Source: Desulfosporosinus metallidurans (lineage in GTDB: Bacteria; Bacillota; Desulfitobacteriia; Desulfitobacteriales; Desulfitobacteriaceae). From it: 64,000 bases of DNA. This document shows positions 26,897-36,463 of this stretch, piece after piece; the first letter of the stretch is position 1; every line of letters begins with the position of its first letter. The notes beneath the pieces are model-generated. The model was given only the letters and a program-made list of their open reading frames with translations. It searched no databases and had not been told where the DNA came from. The stretch covers positions 1 through 64,000 of the forward strand of contig NZ_MLBF01000005.1 in assembly GCF_001936615.1 (NCBI RefSeq), read 5' to 3'. The translations under genes were made by a program, and so were the position numbers.

Positions 26897-27466
26897 TTAG
26901 CACCCCCCAATACTCTCCGTGACCTCTCCACTCCCCAAGCTCCGCCATTGCTCCATTCCACCCACTAAAACCTTTAAGTGTTGTGGGTCATATCCTTTAC
27001 TGACCAGAGTTTGCCAAGCAGTAAAGGCTCGCACTCCAGTAAGGCAGATGAGAATAACGTCTCTATCTTTTGCAATTTTAGTTATTTGAGCTTCTACCGA
27101 CCCCAACGGAATATTGACAGCCTGAGGAACATGTCCCGTCGCGAACTCACTTGGTTCACGCACATCGATAATCTGCCAGTCTTTCTTCGCCTTAATTCCT
27201 TCATCTAATTGACTGGCTGAAATCATCGATTCTGCTGTTAATGTCTTAGGTGCCGAAGCGTTCGCACCAGCTGTCGGATTCGCAGTATTATTAGGAGGCT
27301 GGTCTTCCGACTTTCCTGGAGACACTTCTTGTTTTCCCGTAGTTCCTGCCGAAGGTGTCACCGTGGTTGAATTTGTATTTCCAGGAGTTCCGCACCCCGC
27401 GCTGAACACAGCTATTAGTAAACCCAACCCTAACGCTTGAGTTATTCGGGTCACGTTGCTTGACAA
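26897..27466 (-). CDS. Rhodanese-domain lipoprotein
   Basis: 189 residues. A lipoprotein signal (LLIAVFSAGC) is followed by a low-complexity Thr/Asn/Pro linker and a rhodanese domain from about residue 80. The active-site loop reads CLTGVR (Cys nucleophile, CxxGxR), and DVREPSEFATGHVPQAVNIP is the usual entry motif. It should act outside the cell membrane, transferring sulfane sulfur or binding polysulfide. Placed between sensor set 2 and TtrA-like operon 2, it fits handling of the sulfur product or substrate of that enzyme. It appears to be a single-gene unit. Confidence 0.88.
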   Translation of the reverse strand: MSSNVTRITQALGLGLLIAVFSAGCGTPGNTNSTTVTPSAGTTGKQEVSPGKSEDQPPNNTANPTAGANASAPKTLTAESMISASQLDEGIKAKKDWQIIDVREPSEFATGHVPQAVNIPLGSVEAQITKIAKDRDVILICLTGVRAFTAWQTLVSKGYDPQHLKVLVGGMEQWRSLGSGEVTESIGGC

Positions 27467-27582
27467 TCCCGTCCCCCCTTCCGTATCGTAAAACTCCTTT
27501 GCTTAGTGCCCGCCAAGTCTATCCATAAGATCTTATCTCGATTAAAACATACCCTTTCTAATCGTATTTGCCAATTAGGAAA

Positions 27583-27604
27583 AAACCTGACACGTGTCAG
27601 GTTT
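27583..27604 (-). terminator. Terminator at the end of sensor operon 2
   Basis: Ten-bp palindrome AAACCTGACA/TGTCAGGTTT with a 2-nt centre and T6 on the minus strand, overlapping the last base of the response-regulator stop. Confidence 0.7.
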
Positions 27605-28262
27605 AACCGTTAATGATTCCATTTTCCATGGCATACCGTACAAGTTCAGCCCGTTTACGCAAATCGAGCTTCTCCATCACTCGGGTTTTATATGTTTCAA
27701 CAGTTTTAACGCTAATATGGAGGAGTTCTGCAATATCATGGTTCGTATGCCCAAGGGCCAAGTACTTAAGGACTTCTCGTTCCCTCTCGCTCAGTCCTTT
27801 CTCCTTTTTCTCTTTGATGCCAGGTGTTTGCGGCCCAACCATCTGATAGAGCATGGCAGCAGCCATAGGAGGATAAACATAAAGTTCTCCACGCGAGACC
27901 ATACGGATGGCTGAAAGCAATTCCACATCCGCTGCCTTTTTTAAAACATACCCTTTCCCCCCAGCTCGGATGACAGCCTTCATATACTCTTCATCATCAT
28001 GCATGGTTAAAACCAAAATCTTGGTGGTCGGATGCTTCTCTAGGATTCGCTCTATACACTCTAAGCCACTGAGCTTAGGCATGGTGAGATCGAGTAGCAC
28101 TAAATCAGGCAGGATCTTCTCCACCATCTCAACCACTTCTTCCCCGTCCGCTGCCTCACCGACAACCTCAATATCCTCTTCAAGATTCAATAAGACCCGT
28201 AGCCCCGCTCTTAGCACGGCATGATCGTCTCCGAGTAGAATTCTCAGTTTCTTATCCGACAT
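27603..28262 (-). CDS. NarL/LuxR-type response regulator 2
   Basis: 219 residues: receiver (LGDDHAVLRAGLRVLL, Asp in LVLLDLTMPK, Lys in GYVLKKA) and LuxR helix-turn-helix (LSEREREVLKYLALGHTNHDIAELLHISVKTVET). It is the last gene of the PhnD-kinase-regulator set 2, upstream of TtrA-like operon 2, its likely target. It closely resembles regulator 1. Confidence 0.92.
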   Translation of the reverse strand: MSDKKLRILLGDDHAVLRAGLRVLLNLEEDIEVVGEAADGEEVVEMVEKILPDLVLLDLTMPKLSGLECIERILEKHPTTKILVLTMHDDEEYMKAVIRAGGKGYVLKKAADVELLSAIRMVSRGELYVYPPMAAAMLYQMVGPQTPGIKEKKEKGLSEREREVLKYLALGHTNHDIAELLHISVKTVETYKTRVMEKLDLRKRAELVRYAMENGIING

Positions 28263-28303
28263 GAGGCTCCTTCTTTCCTGCTCTTTGATTCAAATAAGTT
28301 TGA

Positions 28304-29821
28304 TTAAACTTCAGCTGGAGTAATACCGCTAAACAAGTTTCCTTTGTCAGGTATTTTGATAAAAACGGTTGTGCCGATTCGTTTTTGGGACTCGATCTTA
28401 AAGGTTCCACCTAGTAAAGCAGCCCGCTCTTGCATCCCAAAAAGTCCGAGCCCTCGTCCCGGTTGTGTAACCGTTTGATTAGGGTCAAAGCCTTGACCGT
28501 TGTCTTCAACAATGGCCGAAACCCATCCTGCCCGCCAATCCAGCAAAATAGAAACCATACTGGCCTCGGCATATTTTGCCACGTTCGTTAAAGCCTCTTG
28601 TACTATACGATATAGGGCAACTTCAATAGCGGGAGAAACACGGTGTTCCTGGAACCCAATCACATGAAAGTCTATTTCCGTACCAAATTTCGTTTCATAT
28701 TCCCGGAGGTAGCGTTCTAAAGCGGGCACCAACCCCATGTCATCGAGGACGCTGGGCCGTAGTTCCCTTGCTAAGTGATGCACCTCTTCCAACGTCTGTG
28801 CAACGGTCTGGCGCATTTCTTGCAAACGATCTCCTACGGCACAGAAGGATGCTTCGGACTCTAAAACCTTTAATCCCACCATTAAAGAGGTCAACGCCTG
28901 GCTTGTTTCGTCATGAAGCTCTCTCGAAATGCGTTTTCGTTCCTCTTCTTGGGCAGTCATGACTTTTTCTAAGAGCTGAAGACGCATCTCTTCTTTTTCC
29001 CTGAGTTCAACCATCAGGTCCTCACGTTCACGGTAATTCTGACTCAAGGATACCGTCATCTGATTGAACGCTTCCGTTAAAACACCAATTTCGTCTTGGG
29101 AGTGAACCATCCCCTGAACATCTAGTTCTCCTTGAGTTACCCGTTGGGTTAAGGATACCAACTCACGGATCGGCTGCGTTAAAACACGGGTTAACAAGAC
29201 CGCTGCAACAATCCCTAGGGCCGAGACAAAAAGTGCAATAAGCAACAGGTTCCACGTCATCTGAAGCACCGCTTTTTGCAGCCCATTTTCCTCCATCCCG
29301 ACCCGTGCTACCCCTAACTTTCCATTTAAGATAGGAACGGCAACGTCACGAACAATCCCAACTTCTGTGCGAAAAGCCGTTAAATGATACTTATCGGTTC
29401 CAGGCACTGCATTCGCTTTCAGCAATTCTTTGGGAAACGCCTCACCAAACGTATGCGCCAAGACATTCCCTTGAGGATCAACAACGAAAATATATAAAAC
29501 ATCCTCATTATTTTTAAGAGTGTTTTGAAGCAATTCATAAACTGCATAGGCATTATTGATTAATAGCTCATTAGTAGCTCTTGCCGCGACATCACTTCCG
29601 ATCGAAACTGCCCTTTTGTCGAGTTGGTCTCGCAAATTGTTCGTCAGGATGTTTCCCATTTGCCAAACAATCATGCTACTCAAAAGAAGCACAAGCACGC
29701 CGACTAAGCCTAGGATTTTATACTGCACCCGGACATGTCTGAGTTTCTCCTTCAGATAATTCACAAAGGGATTCCTTAAACCTTTCTCTTTTATTTCCTT
29801 CACCCTTGATTTTAATGTCAT
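28304..29821 (-). CDS. NarX-type sensor histidine kinase 2
   Basis: 505 residues: TM1 about 35-55, external single-Cache-like domain about 56-185 (VLYIFVVDPQGNVLAHTFGEAF), TM2 about 190-212, HAMP, a HisKA_3 domain with His303 (RKRISRELHDETSQ) and an HATPase domain (VEDNGQGFD). The external domain shares the DxxGxxxAHxFG pattern with kinase 1, so both probably arose by duplication together with their binding proteins. It lies 41 bp upstream of regulator 2 with AGAGG before its ATG. Confidence 0.91.
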   Translation of the reverse strand: MTLKSRVKEIKEKGLRNPFVNYLKEKLRHVRVQYKILGLVGVLVLLLSSMIVWQMGNILTNNLRDQLDKRAVSIGSDVAARATNELLINNAYAVYELLQNTLKNNEDVLYIFVVDPQGNVLAHTFGEAFPKELLKANAVPGTDKYHLTAFRTEVGIVRDVAVPILNGKLGVARVGMEENGLQKAVLQMTWNLLLIALFVSALGIVAAVLLTRVLTQPIRELVSLTQRVTQGELDVQGMVHSQDEIGVLTEAFNQMTVSLSQNYREREDLMVELREKEEMRLQLLEKVMTAQEEERKRISRELHDETSQALTSLMVGLKVLESEASFCAVGDRLQEMRQTVAQTLEEVHHLARELRPSVLDDMGLVPALERYLREYETKFGTEIDFHVIGFQEHRVSPAIEVALYRIVQEALTNVAKYAEASMVSILLDWRAGWVSAIVEDNGQGFDPNQTVTQPGRGLGLFGMQERAALLGGTFKIESQKRIGTTVFIKIPDKGNLFSGITPAEV

Positions 29822-29873
29822 AAAAGCCTCTTTCTTGCCAACCTAATCTACTGACTAACCGCCACCGGATAAA

Positions 29874-30830
29874 TTACTTCTTATCCTTAAGAGCGGCATT
29901 CGCCTTTACCATCGTTTGAATGGGCTCATAGGCCGCATAGTTGGGTAACACAAAACGATCATATAAGAGAGCCTGCAAGGCCTTCTTACCGACGGGATCA
30001 TTATCCATTTGCAACAACGCTTCCAGTAATGCCGCTTTGAGATGAGAGTCAATACTCTTGTTAACCACGACCGGAGGGCTTCCAACCTCCGGAGACTGTG
30101 CAATAATGCGAATTTTTGCCGCTAGCGAAGGATCCTTAGCCACAGTATATTGATACACCAACGAATCCACTCCGGCTGCCGATACCACATTGTCCAAAAC
30201 TGCTTTAATCGAATTATCATGACTGTACGTATAAACAACTCGTTTGAAGAACTCGGTGGGTAGGCTGTTCAAAAGCGTTACCATATACGTTGGAGCAATC
30301 GTCCCAGAAAAGGAAATAGGATCCGTAAAGCCAAACACCTGGCCCTTAAGATCTTGAAACGACTGAAACTTACTATTCGAGTTCACAATGATATAGGACT
30401 GATAGGTTGATTTTCCATTCACTTCGGGAATAGCCAATAACTCGAGGTTTTCTTGTTTACCAATGACATAGGCTCCCGAACAAATAAAGGCCACATCGAC
30501 CCCCTGATCACGAACGAGGTCATTAATCTCTTGATAACTTTGACGCTGTATTAATTGTACAGGTCTGCCGATTTTACTCTGGAGATAATCGGCTAAGGAC
30601 TGATAATTCGCTAAGGTCTCACGAGGAGACAAAACCGAAGAAATTCCCACCCGCAAGACATTCTGATTCTCCATGGGCTGTGGATTAGTCAGAGAATAAT
30701 CCGTTGGTTTAACGCTGACAATGGGTAAGCGGTCTGCACTTTGGCAGCCCACAAGCACAAAAACGATCAATAAGACGGTTAAAGCCCAGCTAATATACTG
30801 AACCAATTTTTTGATCCCCCAAGAGCGCAT
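29874..30830 (-). CDS. PhnD-like binding lipoprotein 2 (signal sensor)
   Basis: 318 residues with a lipoprotein signal (LIVFVLVGC) and the PhnD-type fold: LRVGISSVLSPRETLANYQSLADYL, DVAFICSGAYVIG, FQDLKGQVFGFTDPISFSG and the TYSHDNSIKAVLDNVV region. Protein 1 has the same SPxE, FICSGA and YSHDxSI motifs, so the ligands may be similar. No transporter is nearby and a kinase follows, so a sensing role is favoured. First gene of sensor set 2, 75 bp downstream of the multiheme cytochrome gene on the same strand. Confidence 0.9.
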   Translation of the reverse strand: MRSWGIKKLVQYISWALTVLLIVFVLVGCQSADRLPIVSVKPTDYSLTNPQPMENQNVLRVGISSVLSPRETLANYQSLADYLQSKIGRPVQLIQRQSYQEINDLVRDQGVDVAFICSGAYVIGKQENLELLAIPEVNGKSTYQSYIIVNSNSKFQSFQDLKGQVFGFTDPISFSGTIAPTYMVTLLNSLPTEFFKRVVYTYSHDNSIKAVLDNVVSAAGVDSLVYQYTVAKDPSLAAKIRIIAQSPEVGSPPVVVNKSIDSHLKAALLEALLQMDNDPVGKKALQALLYDRFVLPNYAAYEPIQTMVKANAALKDKK

Positions 30831-30905
30831 ACCTTTCCCCCCAAACCATTTGCCGATCTTATAGTTTATATTCGTTTTTATTCTACCATTTCCTGCCCGT
30901 CAATA

Positions 30906-32384
30906 TTACTTCACTAAGTTTCCAGAGACATCATGGCACTTATGACAATCATTTGACGTCTGTCGTTTAGGATCTTGTTGACAGGCACTTCCATTAACAA
31001 GGGGGATAAGATATCTTTCCCCCTTGACCTTACTGTTTAAAACCCAACCTTCGGCATCCCGGCGGATATATGGCAATTCTTCTCCTTTAGCCGTCTTCAA
31101 GAGTTGATCTCCTATTTTCAGCCTTGGAAAATTTGGGTTAACCTGTTCTTCTTCAAAAGCAAGGTCGTCTAGCGAACTGACCGTCCGTGCTGCAGGAGTT
31201 GTTTTCTTGGTTCCATGGCAATCGAAACATTGAATTTTCACCGTTTGGTATTCCCAAGCGTAGAGATGCCCATCTCCCATAACATCTTGCCGGGTATGGC
31301 AATCAATACAGTCCAGCTCTACTTCGCATTGCGTGAAGACCATACCCGGCTGGTAAGCATTCTGCAAGCGATCATCCAAACTTTCTTGGTTAGGACCTGA
31401 GGAAACTTTGACACGCGCCAAATCTGGACGAGCTTTAAACTGTATGTTATAGAGGTCGGGCATCCCCTGATTATGACATTGATTACATTGGGTGAATGGA
31501 ATCTGAGTGGTCAAACGATGAGTCAGGCCATGTCCTACCTCACTTTTAGGGATCGTCACATCCTGTCCCTGATAGGTATGGTTCCAATTCGTCAGGACAT
31601 GACAACTTTCACAACCGTTCGCCGAGGAGTCTAGCCACGGCAATTTCCCCTTGCTCTGGTGACAGAGTTCTAAGCAATTATGTTGTAAATTCTGTTCAAG
31701 GGGTTGACCATTCAACGGCGTGGGGACCTGTGACGCGGTTCCACCCGATTTCACTGAAATTTTCGGAGAAACATCGAGCCCACGCATATAGCGAACCATG
31801 GAGAGCTCTCCTCCTTTATTAGCCATCAGTGATGTTGGAACCAAGTCCACTTGATTATCCTCGCTTCGGGCATGCCCGGAATGACATTGTCCGTTCGAAT
31901 TTTGGGAACCGCAACTCAATTGGCTAACCTCTAATTGACCTGGATGCCCCGCTCCATACATCCCTGCATGAGCCTGATCTTGATCAAGAGAGAGCGCATT
32001 TCCGCCGTGACAAACCACGCACCCGAACGTTTCCGTCGGATGAGAGTCGGAAATTTCTTCGATTCCCAAATGGCAGGTCTGGCAACGTTCGACTGTTCCA
32101 TTGGGAAGAGTTAAGCTTCTAATCTCCGGCTGCTTTCCCTTCATGTTCTTCCGTTGTTGTTCTAAGTCTCCCCTTAGAACTGGATTTTGAGTTGCCATAA
32201 TTTTTCTATCTAATTGAACGACTTGAGAACGGTAATAGTTAATTTGCCAGGTTTCCCAACTTGGATGACTATTAGCCCAAATAACTCCAATAAACATTGC
32301 TAACAACAGTAATACTGATCCCAGGAGTATCCATTCAAAATGTTGCGATACTTGCCTGCAGTTTAGCATGAACTTTTTGAACAT
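30906..32384 (-). CDS. Membrane-anchored multiheme cytochrome c with unusual heme motifs
   Basis: 492 residues with an N-terminal membrane helix (about 18-37) and no cleavage site. Seven canonical CxxCH motifs are present (CQTCH, CVVCH, CESCH, CNQCH, CIDCH, CFDCH, CHKCH, about residues 101-484). Two non-canonical ones also appear: CLELCH (Cx3CH, about 237) and CGSQNSNGQCH (Cx8CH, about 158). It should face outwards and move electrons between the membrane pool and external partners, possibly TtrA-like enzyme 2. GGGAGGGTCC precedes the ATG. I do not recognise a named family; it is not NapC/NrfH-like. It may use the nearby (now broken) CcdA route for heme attachment. Confidence 0.85.
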   Translation of the reverse strand: MFKKFMLNCRQVSQHFEWILLGSVLLLLAMFIGVIWANSHPSWETWQINYYRSQVVQLDRKIMATQNPVLRGDLEQQRKNMKGKQPEIRSLTLPNGTVERCQTCHLGIEEISDSHPTETFGCVVCHGGNALSLDQDQAHAGMYGAGHPGQLEVSQLSCGSQNSNGQCHSGHARSEDNQVDLVPTSLMANKGGELSMVRYMRGLDVSPKISVKSGGTASQVPTPLNGQPLEQNLQHNCLELCHQSKGKLPWLDSSANGCESCHVLTNWNHTYQGQDVTIPKSEVGHGLTHRLTTQIPFTQCNQCHNQGMPDLYNIQFKARPDLARVKVSSGPNQESLDDRLQNAYQPGMVFTQCEVELDCIDCHTRQDVMGDGHLYAWEYQTVKIQCFDCHGTKKTTPAARTVSSLDDLAFEEEQVNPNFPRLKIGDQLLKTAKGEELPYIRRDAEGWVLNSKVKGERYLIPLVNGSACQQDPKRQTSNDCHKCHDVSGNLVK

Positions 32385-32632
32385 AGGACCCTCCCGTTTC
32401 TACAATGTAACACATCTAACATTGAGTGTTAAGTGATACCCGTCCATTGAGTCCATGGTATTAAAAAAGAAGGACATCTTGCCCCTCTCTTTAATATGCT
32501 ACAGTCATTTCACAATAAGAACAGGGCATTCTGCTCGCTACTAATCTTACTATATCAACTGTCCTGGCTCTCTTAGTCCATTCACTCTGTTGTCGTCGGG
32601 GATACTTCCACTCTGCATGGTATTGTTAGTTT

Positions 32633-33324
32633 CTAAAATCCTAAGTAGAACATGTAAAATGCTATGAGCAGAATTACGCTACCCATGACAATTCTCAGAA
32701 CCTTGCTGAGTGTACCATATTTATTGTTTGATGTCATATTTTTTACAAAACCAACAGAGGTTCCTGCGACAAGTACTAAGGCACTATGACCTACTGAATA
32801 AAGCAATAACAGAACAATTCCCCAAAACAAGTTGCCTTGTTCTGCTACAACAGCAAGAAGTGTAATCAGTACAGGTGTTGCACAAGGGGATGAAAACACC
32901 CCCCCAATATTCCAGCTATAAATGCTCCAATATACCCCCTTCTGGTGTTCCTTGCCATCAGGTAGGTTGACGGAATGAAATTGTAAATTTCCCATGTTTG
33001 CATAGCCATTAACACCATCAGCACACCCAGTAAAAGATACCACCAGGAAGAGGATGTTCCCATGAGTTTACCGACAAGTGATGCTACTGTTCCTAATATG
33101 GTAAAGGTGACTGCTGAGCCTGCCGCAAAAGTAAGCGAAATTCTAAAGGCCCTTTTAGTGTCGTTGTTTCCAGGGCCTCCCACATAGCCAATTACCAGTG
33201 GAACACTGGATAAAGAGCACGGGGTTAGGGAGGTTAATCCACCCGCCAGCAGAACAAGCAAGGGAGCTACCCACATATTTTGGGTAATAAGCGTGGAAAG
33301 AATTTCAAGCCATTCAGTGATCAT
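32633..33324 (-). pseudogene. ccdA: CcdA/DsbD-type membrane thiol carrier, copy 2 (frameshifted)
   Basis: MITEWLEILSTLITQNMW... with LTPCSLSSVP and, in the next frame, FSSPCATPVLITLLAVV and a complete tail ending FYMFYLGF. The frame breaks near 32900 in a run of seven C, where this copy is one base shorter than copy 1. Only one lesion is seen, in a homopolymer, so a sequencing error or phase variation is possible. It overlaps the thioredoxin gene stop by ATGA, the normal coupling of the pair. Confidence 0.8.
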
Positions 33325-33847
33325 TCCACACCCATCTCCTTTAGTACAGCTCTAAGTTGTGCTTCTGTCATACCTCCTTGATGTGCAGTATAAACATGTT
33401 TATTGGTATCACGAGTGGAATATATCTTCATTTGCATAGCTTCTGCATCTCGAGGCACAAAGGGATTGCCGTCTTTATCAAAATAGAACTGCGTTGGGAT
33501 TAAGTCTACCGGAAAATTATCAGCTGCATTTTAATTTTTCCAAACATCCACGAACTTCACAATGGCCTTGCCCTGCATCTCCGTATTAAGTTTCTTGAGC
33601 ACTGGTGCCATTTCTTTACAAGGCACACAGGAATCTGCACCAAAATCAATCACAATAGGTAACCCATAGGATTTTGCTGTGCAAGGTCTATGACCGTCGC
33701 TTCAAGTGCGAAGTCACCTATATTTGCAGCCAAAGGCTTTTCCTGATTACTTTTTAGGAGAAAAATCCCTACTATTATTGCGATGATAAGAATAGGAACA
33801 ATGATTTTAATAGTCGATTTGGAGTCTTTCTTAATATTTTTACTCAA
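33321..33847 (-). pseudogene. Membrane-anchored thioredoxin-like (TlpA-type) protein, copy 2 (broken)
   Basis: It begins MSKNIKKDSKSTIKIIVPILIIAIIVGIFLL (membrane anchor). A one-base shift near 33660 moves the frame to LPIVIDFGADSCVPCKEMAPVLKK (CxxC active site). An in-frame TAA near 33534 is followed by the rest (NFPVDLIPTQFYFDKDGN...MTEAQLRAVLKEMGVE). With CcdA it would reduce external disulfides or support heme c attachment. Two lesions indicate decay. The last 60 codons are mirrored by the remnant at 17405. Confidence 0.8.
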
Positions 33848-33911
33848 AGTAAGAAGCCTTTCACGCCGAATGGTGAAAGGCTCTTAGAAGTTTAGCCGTT
33901 TTGAATTTGTT

Positions 33912-34352
33912 TTAGCAGCAATCTCCGCTATTGCAACCGCAGCCTGAATTTCCTGCTGGTACTGTTGTTGTTTCTACTATACCTAATACCTTGAGTGCCG
34001 CTTGACGGATGGCCTTTGCAGGGATATCTTCATATTCATTGCCTTCGAACGTTATCGTTCGACAATAGGTTTTATTTCCTAGTAATACAGTACAGGAATC
34101 ACAATAGTTCTCTGATACCTCGATCTTTAGAATCTCTTCAATGGGAATTCCATTAAAGAGAATAACATTTGATTGAGGAATTTGGGTATCATCAAGTTTG
34201 GTCTCGAACCATTCAACCTCAATCCCCTGTGGCTGCAGTGCTCTGTTCAATCTTTTTACTTCTTGATTAAGATTTTCACCCGTATCATAACAACGGTTGC
34301 AGGTATCCCCCGCCACATCAAGGTGCTGCCATTCAATTTTAAGTGTTTTCAT
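33912..34352 (-). CDS. DUF2703 protein with C-terminal Cys cluster
   Basis: 146 residues. The family core is plain: IEWQHLDVAGDTCNRCYDTGENL at the N-terminus (CxxC), NVILFNGIPIEEIL, and ENYCDSCTVLLGNKTYC. The C-terminus ends GNSGCGCNSGDCC, a five-Cys cluster typical of metal-binding tails. It lies downstream of an acr3 operon with a terminator between. The function is unknown; a role in binding or transferring metalloid is an inference from context and the Cys content. Confidence 0.85.
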   Translation of the reverse strand: MKTLKIEWQHLDVAGDTCNRCYDTGENLNQEVKRLNRALQPQGIEVEWFETKLDDTQIPQSNVILFNGIPIEEILKIEVSENYCDSCTVLLGNKTYCRTITFEGNEYEDIPAKAIRQAALKVLGIVETTTVPAGNSGCGCNSGDCC

Positions 34353-34500
34353 TTACATACCCTCCCAAATTTTTTATACCTTCATATATTAAGACGGGGA
34401 TTTTGAAAAAAGGATGCAAAGTTTATAAAAGAAATGATAACTGTTTCTAATTGGAGAGGTGGAATTTGTGATTCACCCATGGAAACGATAGCTTATTAAG

Positions 34501-34547
34501 AAAAAAACGCAAGATAATCCACATGTGAATCATCTCGCGTTTTTTTT
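34501..34547 (-). terminator. Terminator after acr3 copy 1
   Basis: A long imperfect stem centred on CACATGTG with outer arms AAAAAAACGC/GCGTTTTTTT, giving a T-run on both strands. It lies 36 bp after the acr3 stop. Confidence 0.7.
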
Positions 34548-34582
34548 ACAGTGTTAGGTTTTGCACTTCTCAAGTGAAAGCG

Positions 34583-35659
34583 TTAGGCTTTAATCGGCAC
34601 TCCCTCTTTGTTAAAATACTTCTTCCCGAAGAACAAACTAACATTAACTAAGGCGATCATGACAGGCACTTCGATGAGCGGGCCGATGACTGCTGCGAAG
34701 GCGGCTCCGGAGCTAATTCCAAACACCGCGACAGCAACAGCAATGGCAAGTTCAAAGTTATTGCTCGCTGCCGTAAAAGCTAAGGTGACCGTTTGACCAT
34801 AGGGAAGTCCTAGTCGCCAAGCCATATAGAAGGAGACAAAATACATAATTATAAAGTATATCAACAGCGGTATCGCAATTCTTACGACATCCAACGGTAC
34901 GGAAACAATCGTCTGGCCTTTGAGCGAGAACATGATAACAATCGTGAAGAGCAAAGCGATGAGCGCAAGTGGGCTAATCTTGGGGATAAATTTTTTCTCG
35001 TACCACTCTTTTCCTTTAATAGGCAAAAGTATAAAACGTGTCAGCATCCCCGCAAAAAAAGGGATTCCCAAATAAATAAGCACGCTTTGAGCGATCTGCC
35101 AAATACTGATGTTCACGTTAATCTTCAGAGCGAGACCAAGCCAGCTTGGTAAGACAGTTAGAAAGATGTAGGCATAAACTGAATAGAAGATAACCTGAAA
35201 AACAGAATTCAGAGCAACCAAGGCTGCAGCATACTCTGAGTCTCCTTTAGCCAGACTGTTCCAGAGAATGACCATGGCAATACAACGGGCTAGGCCAATC
35301 ATAATCAGTCCAGCCATATACTCTGGGTAATTATGCAAAAAAATTACAGCGAGACCAAACATTAAAATAGGTCCAATAATCCAGTTTTGAATTAAAGATA
35401 AGGTCATGACTTTACCATTTCTAAAGACACGTCCGATTTCCTCATATTTCACTTTTGCTAGAGGTGGATACATCATCACGATTAGGCCAATGGCAATCAG
35501 AATATTGGTCGTCCCCATCTGAAATTGGTTAATAAAATTAGAGGTGCCTGGGAATACAAACCCTATACCAACACCCACTGCCATTGCCAAGAAAATCCAC
35601 AAGGTGAGATAACGATCCAACGTTGAAAGCTTACTGCGAAGGGGTAGCGCATTATTCAT
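34583..35659 (-). CDS. acr3: Arsenite efflux permease Acr3, copy 1
   Basis: 358 residues, ten predicted membrane segments, with the Acr3 signature Cys in [19 protein letters not shown] and the [20 protein letters not shown] block. It exports As(III) from the cytoplasm using the proton gradient. AGGAGG lies seven bases before the ATG. It follows the metallophosphoesterase and arsR genes on the same strand with short gaps, forming an arsR-mpe-acr3 operon. It is nearly identical in most segments to copy 2 at 54571, pointing to a recent duplication. Confidence 0.94.
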   Translation of the reverse strand: MNNALPLRSKLSTLDRYLTLWIFLAMAVGVGIGFVFPGTSNFINQFQMGTTNILIAIGLIVMMYPPLAKVKYEEIGRVFRNGKVMTLSLIQNWIIGPILMFGLAVIFLHNYPEYMAGLIMIGLARCIAMVILWNSLAKGDSEYAAALVALNSVFQVIFYSVYAYIFLTVLPSWLGLALKINVNISIWQIAQSVLIYLGIPFFAGMLTRFILLPIKGKEWYEKKFIPKISPLALIALLFTIVIMFSLKGQTIVSVPLDVVRIAIPLLIYFIIMYFVSFYMAWRLGLPYGQTVTLAFTAASNNFELAIAVAVAVFGISSGAAFAAVIGPLIEVPVMIALVNVSLFFGKKYFNKEGVPIKA

Positions 35660-35687
35660 TGTTTAGCCTCCTATAATCCTAAATTTA

Positions 35688-36404
35688 TTAATATTTTCCC
35701 GTCCGAATTATTTGAGCAAACTCATTCGGTAACTCAGAGGCTTCAATTGCCGTTGCCGTTGCCTCGTAATCATAAGGTACTTTTCGAAAATCAACCGTTA
35801 CGTCTCTTGCAATAGATATAAGTGCATAAATAGCATGAGGGTCCCCATGCTTTGGTCTTCCAACGCTGCCTACGTTAATTAGCAATTTATCCTTCAAGAC
35901 CATGGTAAAAGGCAGATGGGTATGACCACAGATGAGAACGTCGGTGTGAGCAAGAGCAATAAGCTCACTTGCATAATCTTCTGGAATTTCTTCTGTAACG
36001 TATTCATTTAACCGATTTGGGCTGCCATGGACTATAAGTAATCTTTTATCCGCGATATTAACCCGTATTTCTTTGGGGAGATTTCTCAAAAACTCTTTAT
36101 TTTCTTCAAGAATGTGCCTCTTGGTCCACGCTATAGATTGATGTCCTAGAGCCTCTGCTTCAGCATCCTTATAGTCACAACCACAAATAAATCGCTGATA
36201 ACCAATTCCATCGTCATAGTTACCCATGACTGTCGGAATGTTCTTTTCTTTGATTAAATCAATCACTTCATTGGGGAACGGGGCATATCCTACTAAATCG
36301 CCAACACAATAAACACTGTCAACTTGTTGTTCTTCAATATCTTTTAGTACAGCCTTTAGAGCAATGACATTGGCGTGAATATCGGATATTATTGCAACCT
36401 TCAC
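35688..36404 (-). CDS. Calcineurin-type metallophosphoesterase in an ars operon
   Basis: 238 residues with the dinuclear metal motifs DIHAN (DxH), GDLVGYAP (GDxxxxxP), GNYDD (GNHD-like), HGSPNR and GHTHLPF. This is the YfcE/DR1281-like phosphodiesterase type. The start is GTG at 36404 with GGGGG at good distance. Metallophosphoesterases are sometimes found in bacterial ars operons; their substrate there is unknown to me. It lies between arsR and acr3, so induction by arsenite is expected. Confidence 0.88.
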   Translation of the reverse strand: MKVAIISDIHANVIALKAVLKDIEEQQVDSVYCVGDLVGYAPFPNEVIDLIKEKNIPTVMGNYDDGIGYQRFICGCDYKDAEAEALGHQSIAWTKRHILEENKEFLRNLPKEIRVNIADKRLLIVHGSPNRLNEYVTEEIPEDYASELIALAHTDVLICGHTHLPFTMVLKDKLLINVGSVGRPKHGDPHAIYALISIARDVTVDFRKVPYDYEATATAIEASELPNEFAQIIRTGKY

Positions 36405-36463
36405 AGCAAATTCCCCCTATTGCTTTAAACTAAACCATTGAGCCTTAGAATCACATTCAATTC

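Noticed and set aside
15531..30830. PhnD-like proteins as phosphonate transporters
   Set aside because: No PhnC/PhnE-type ATPase or permease genes are present and each gene is coupled to a kinase and a regulator.
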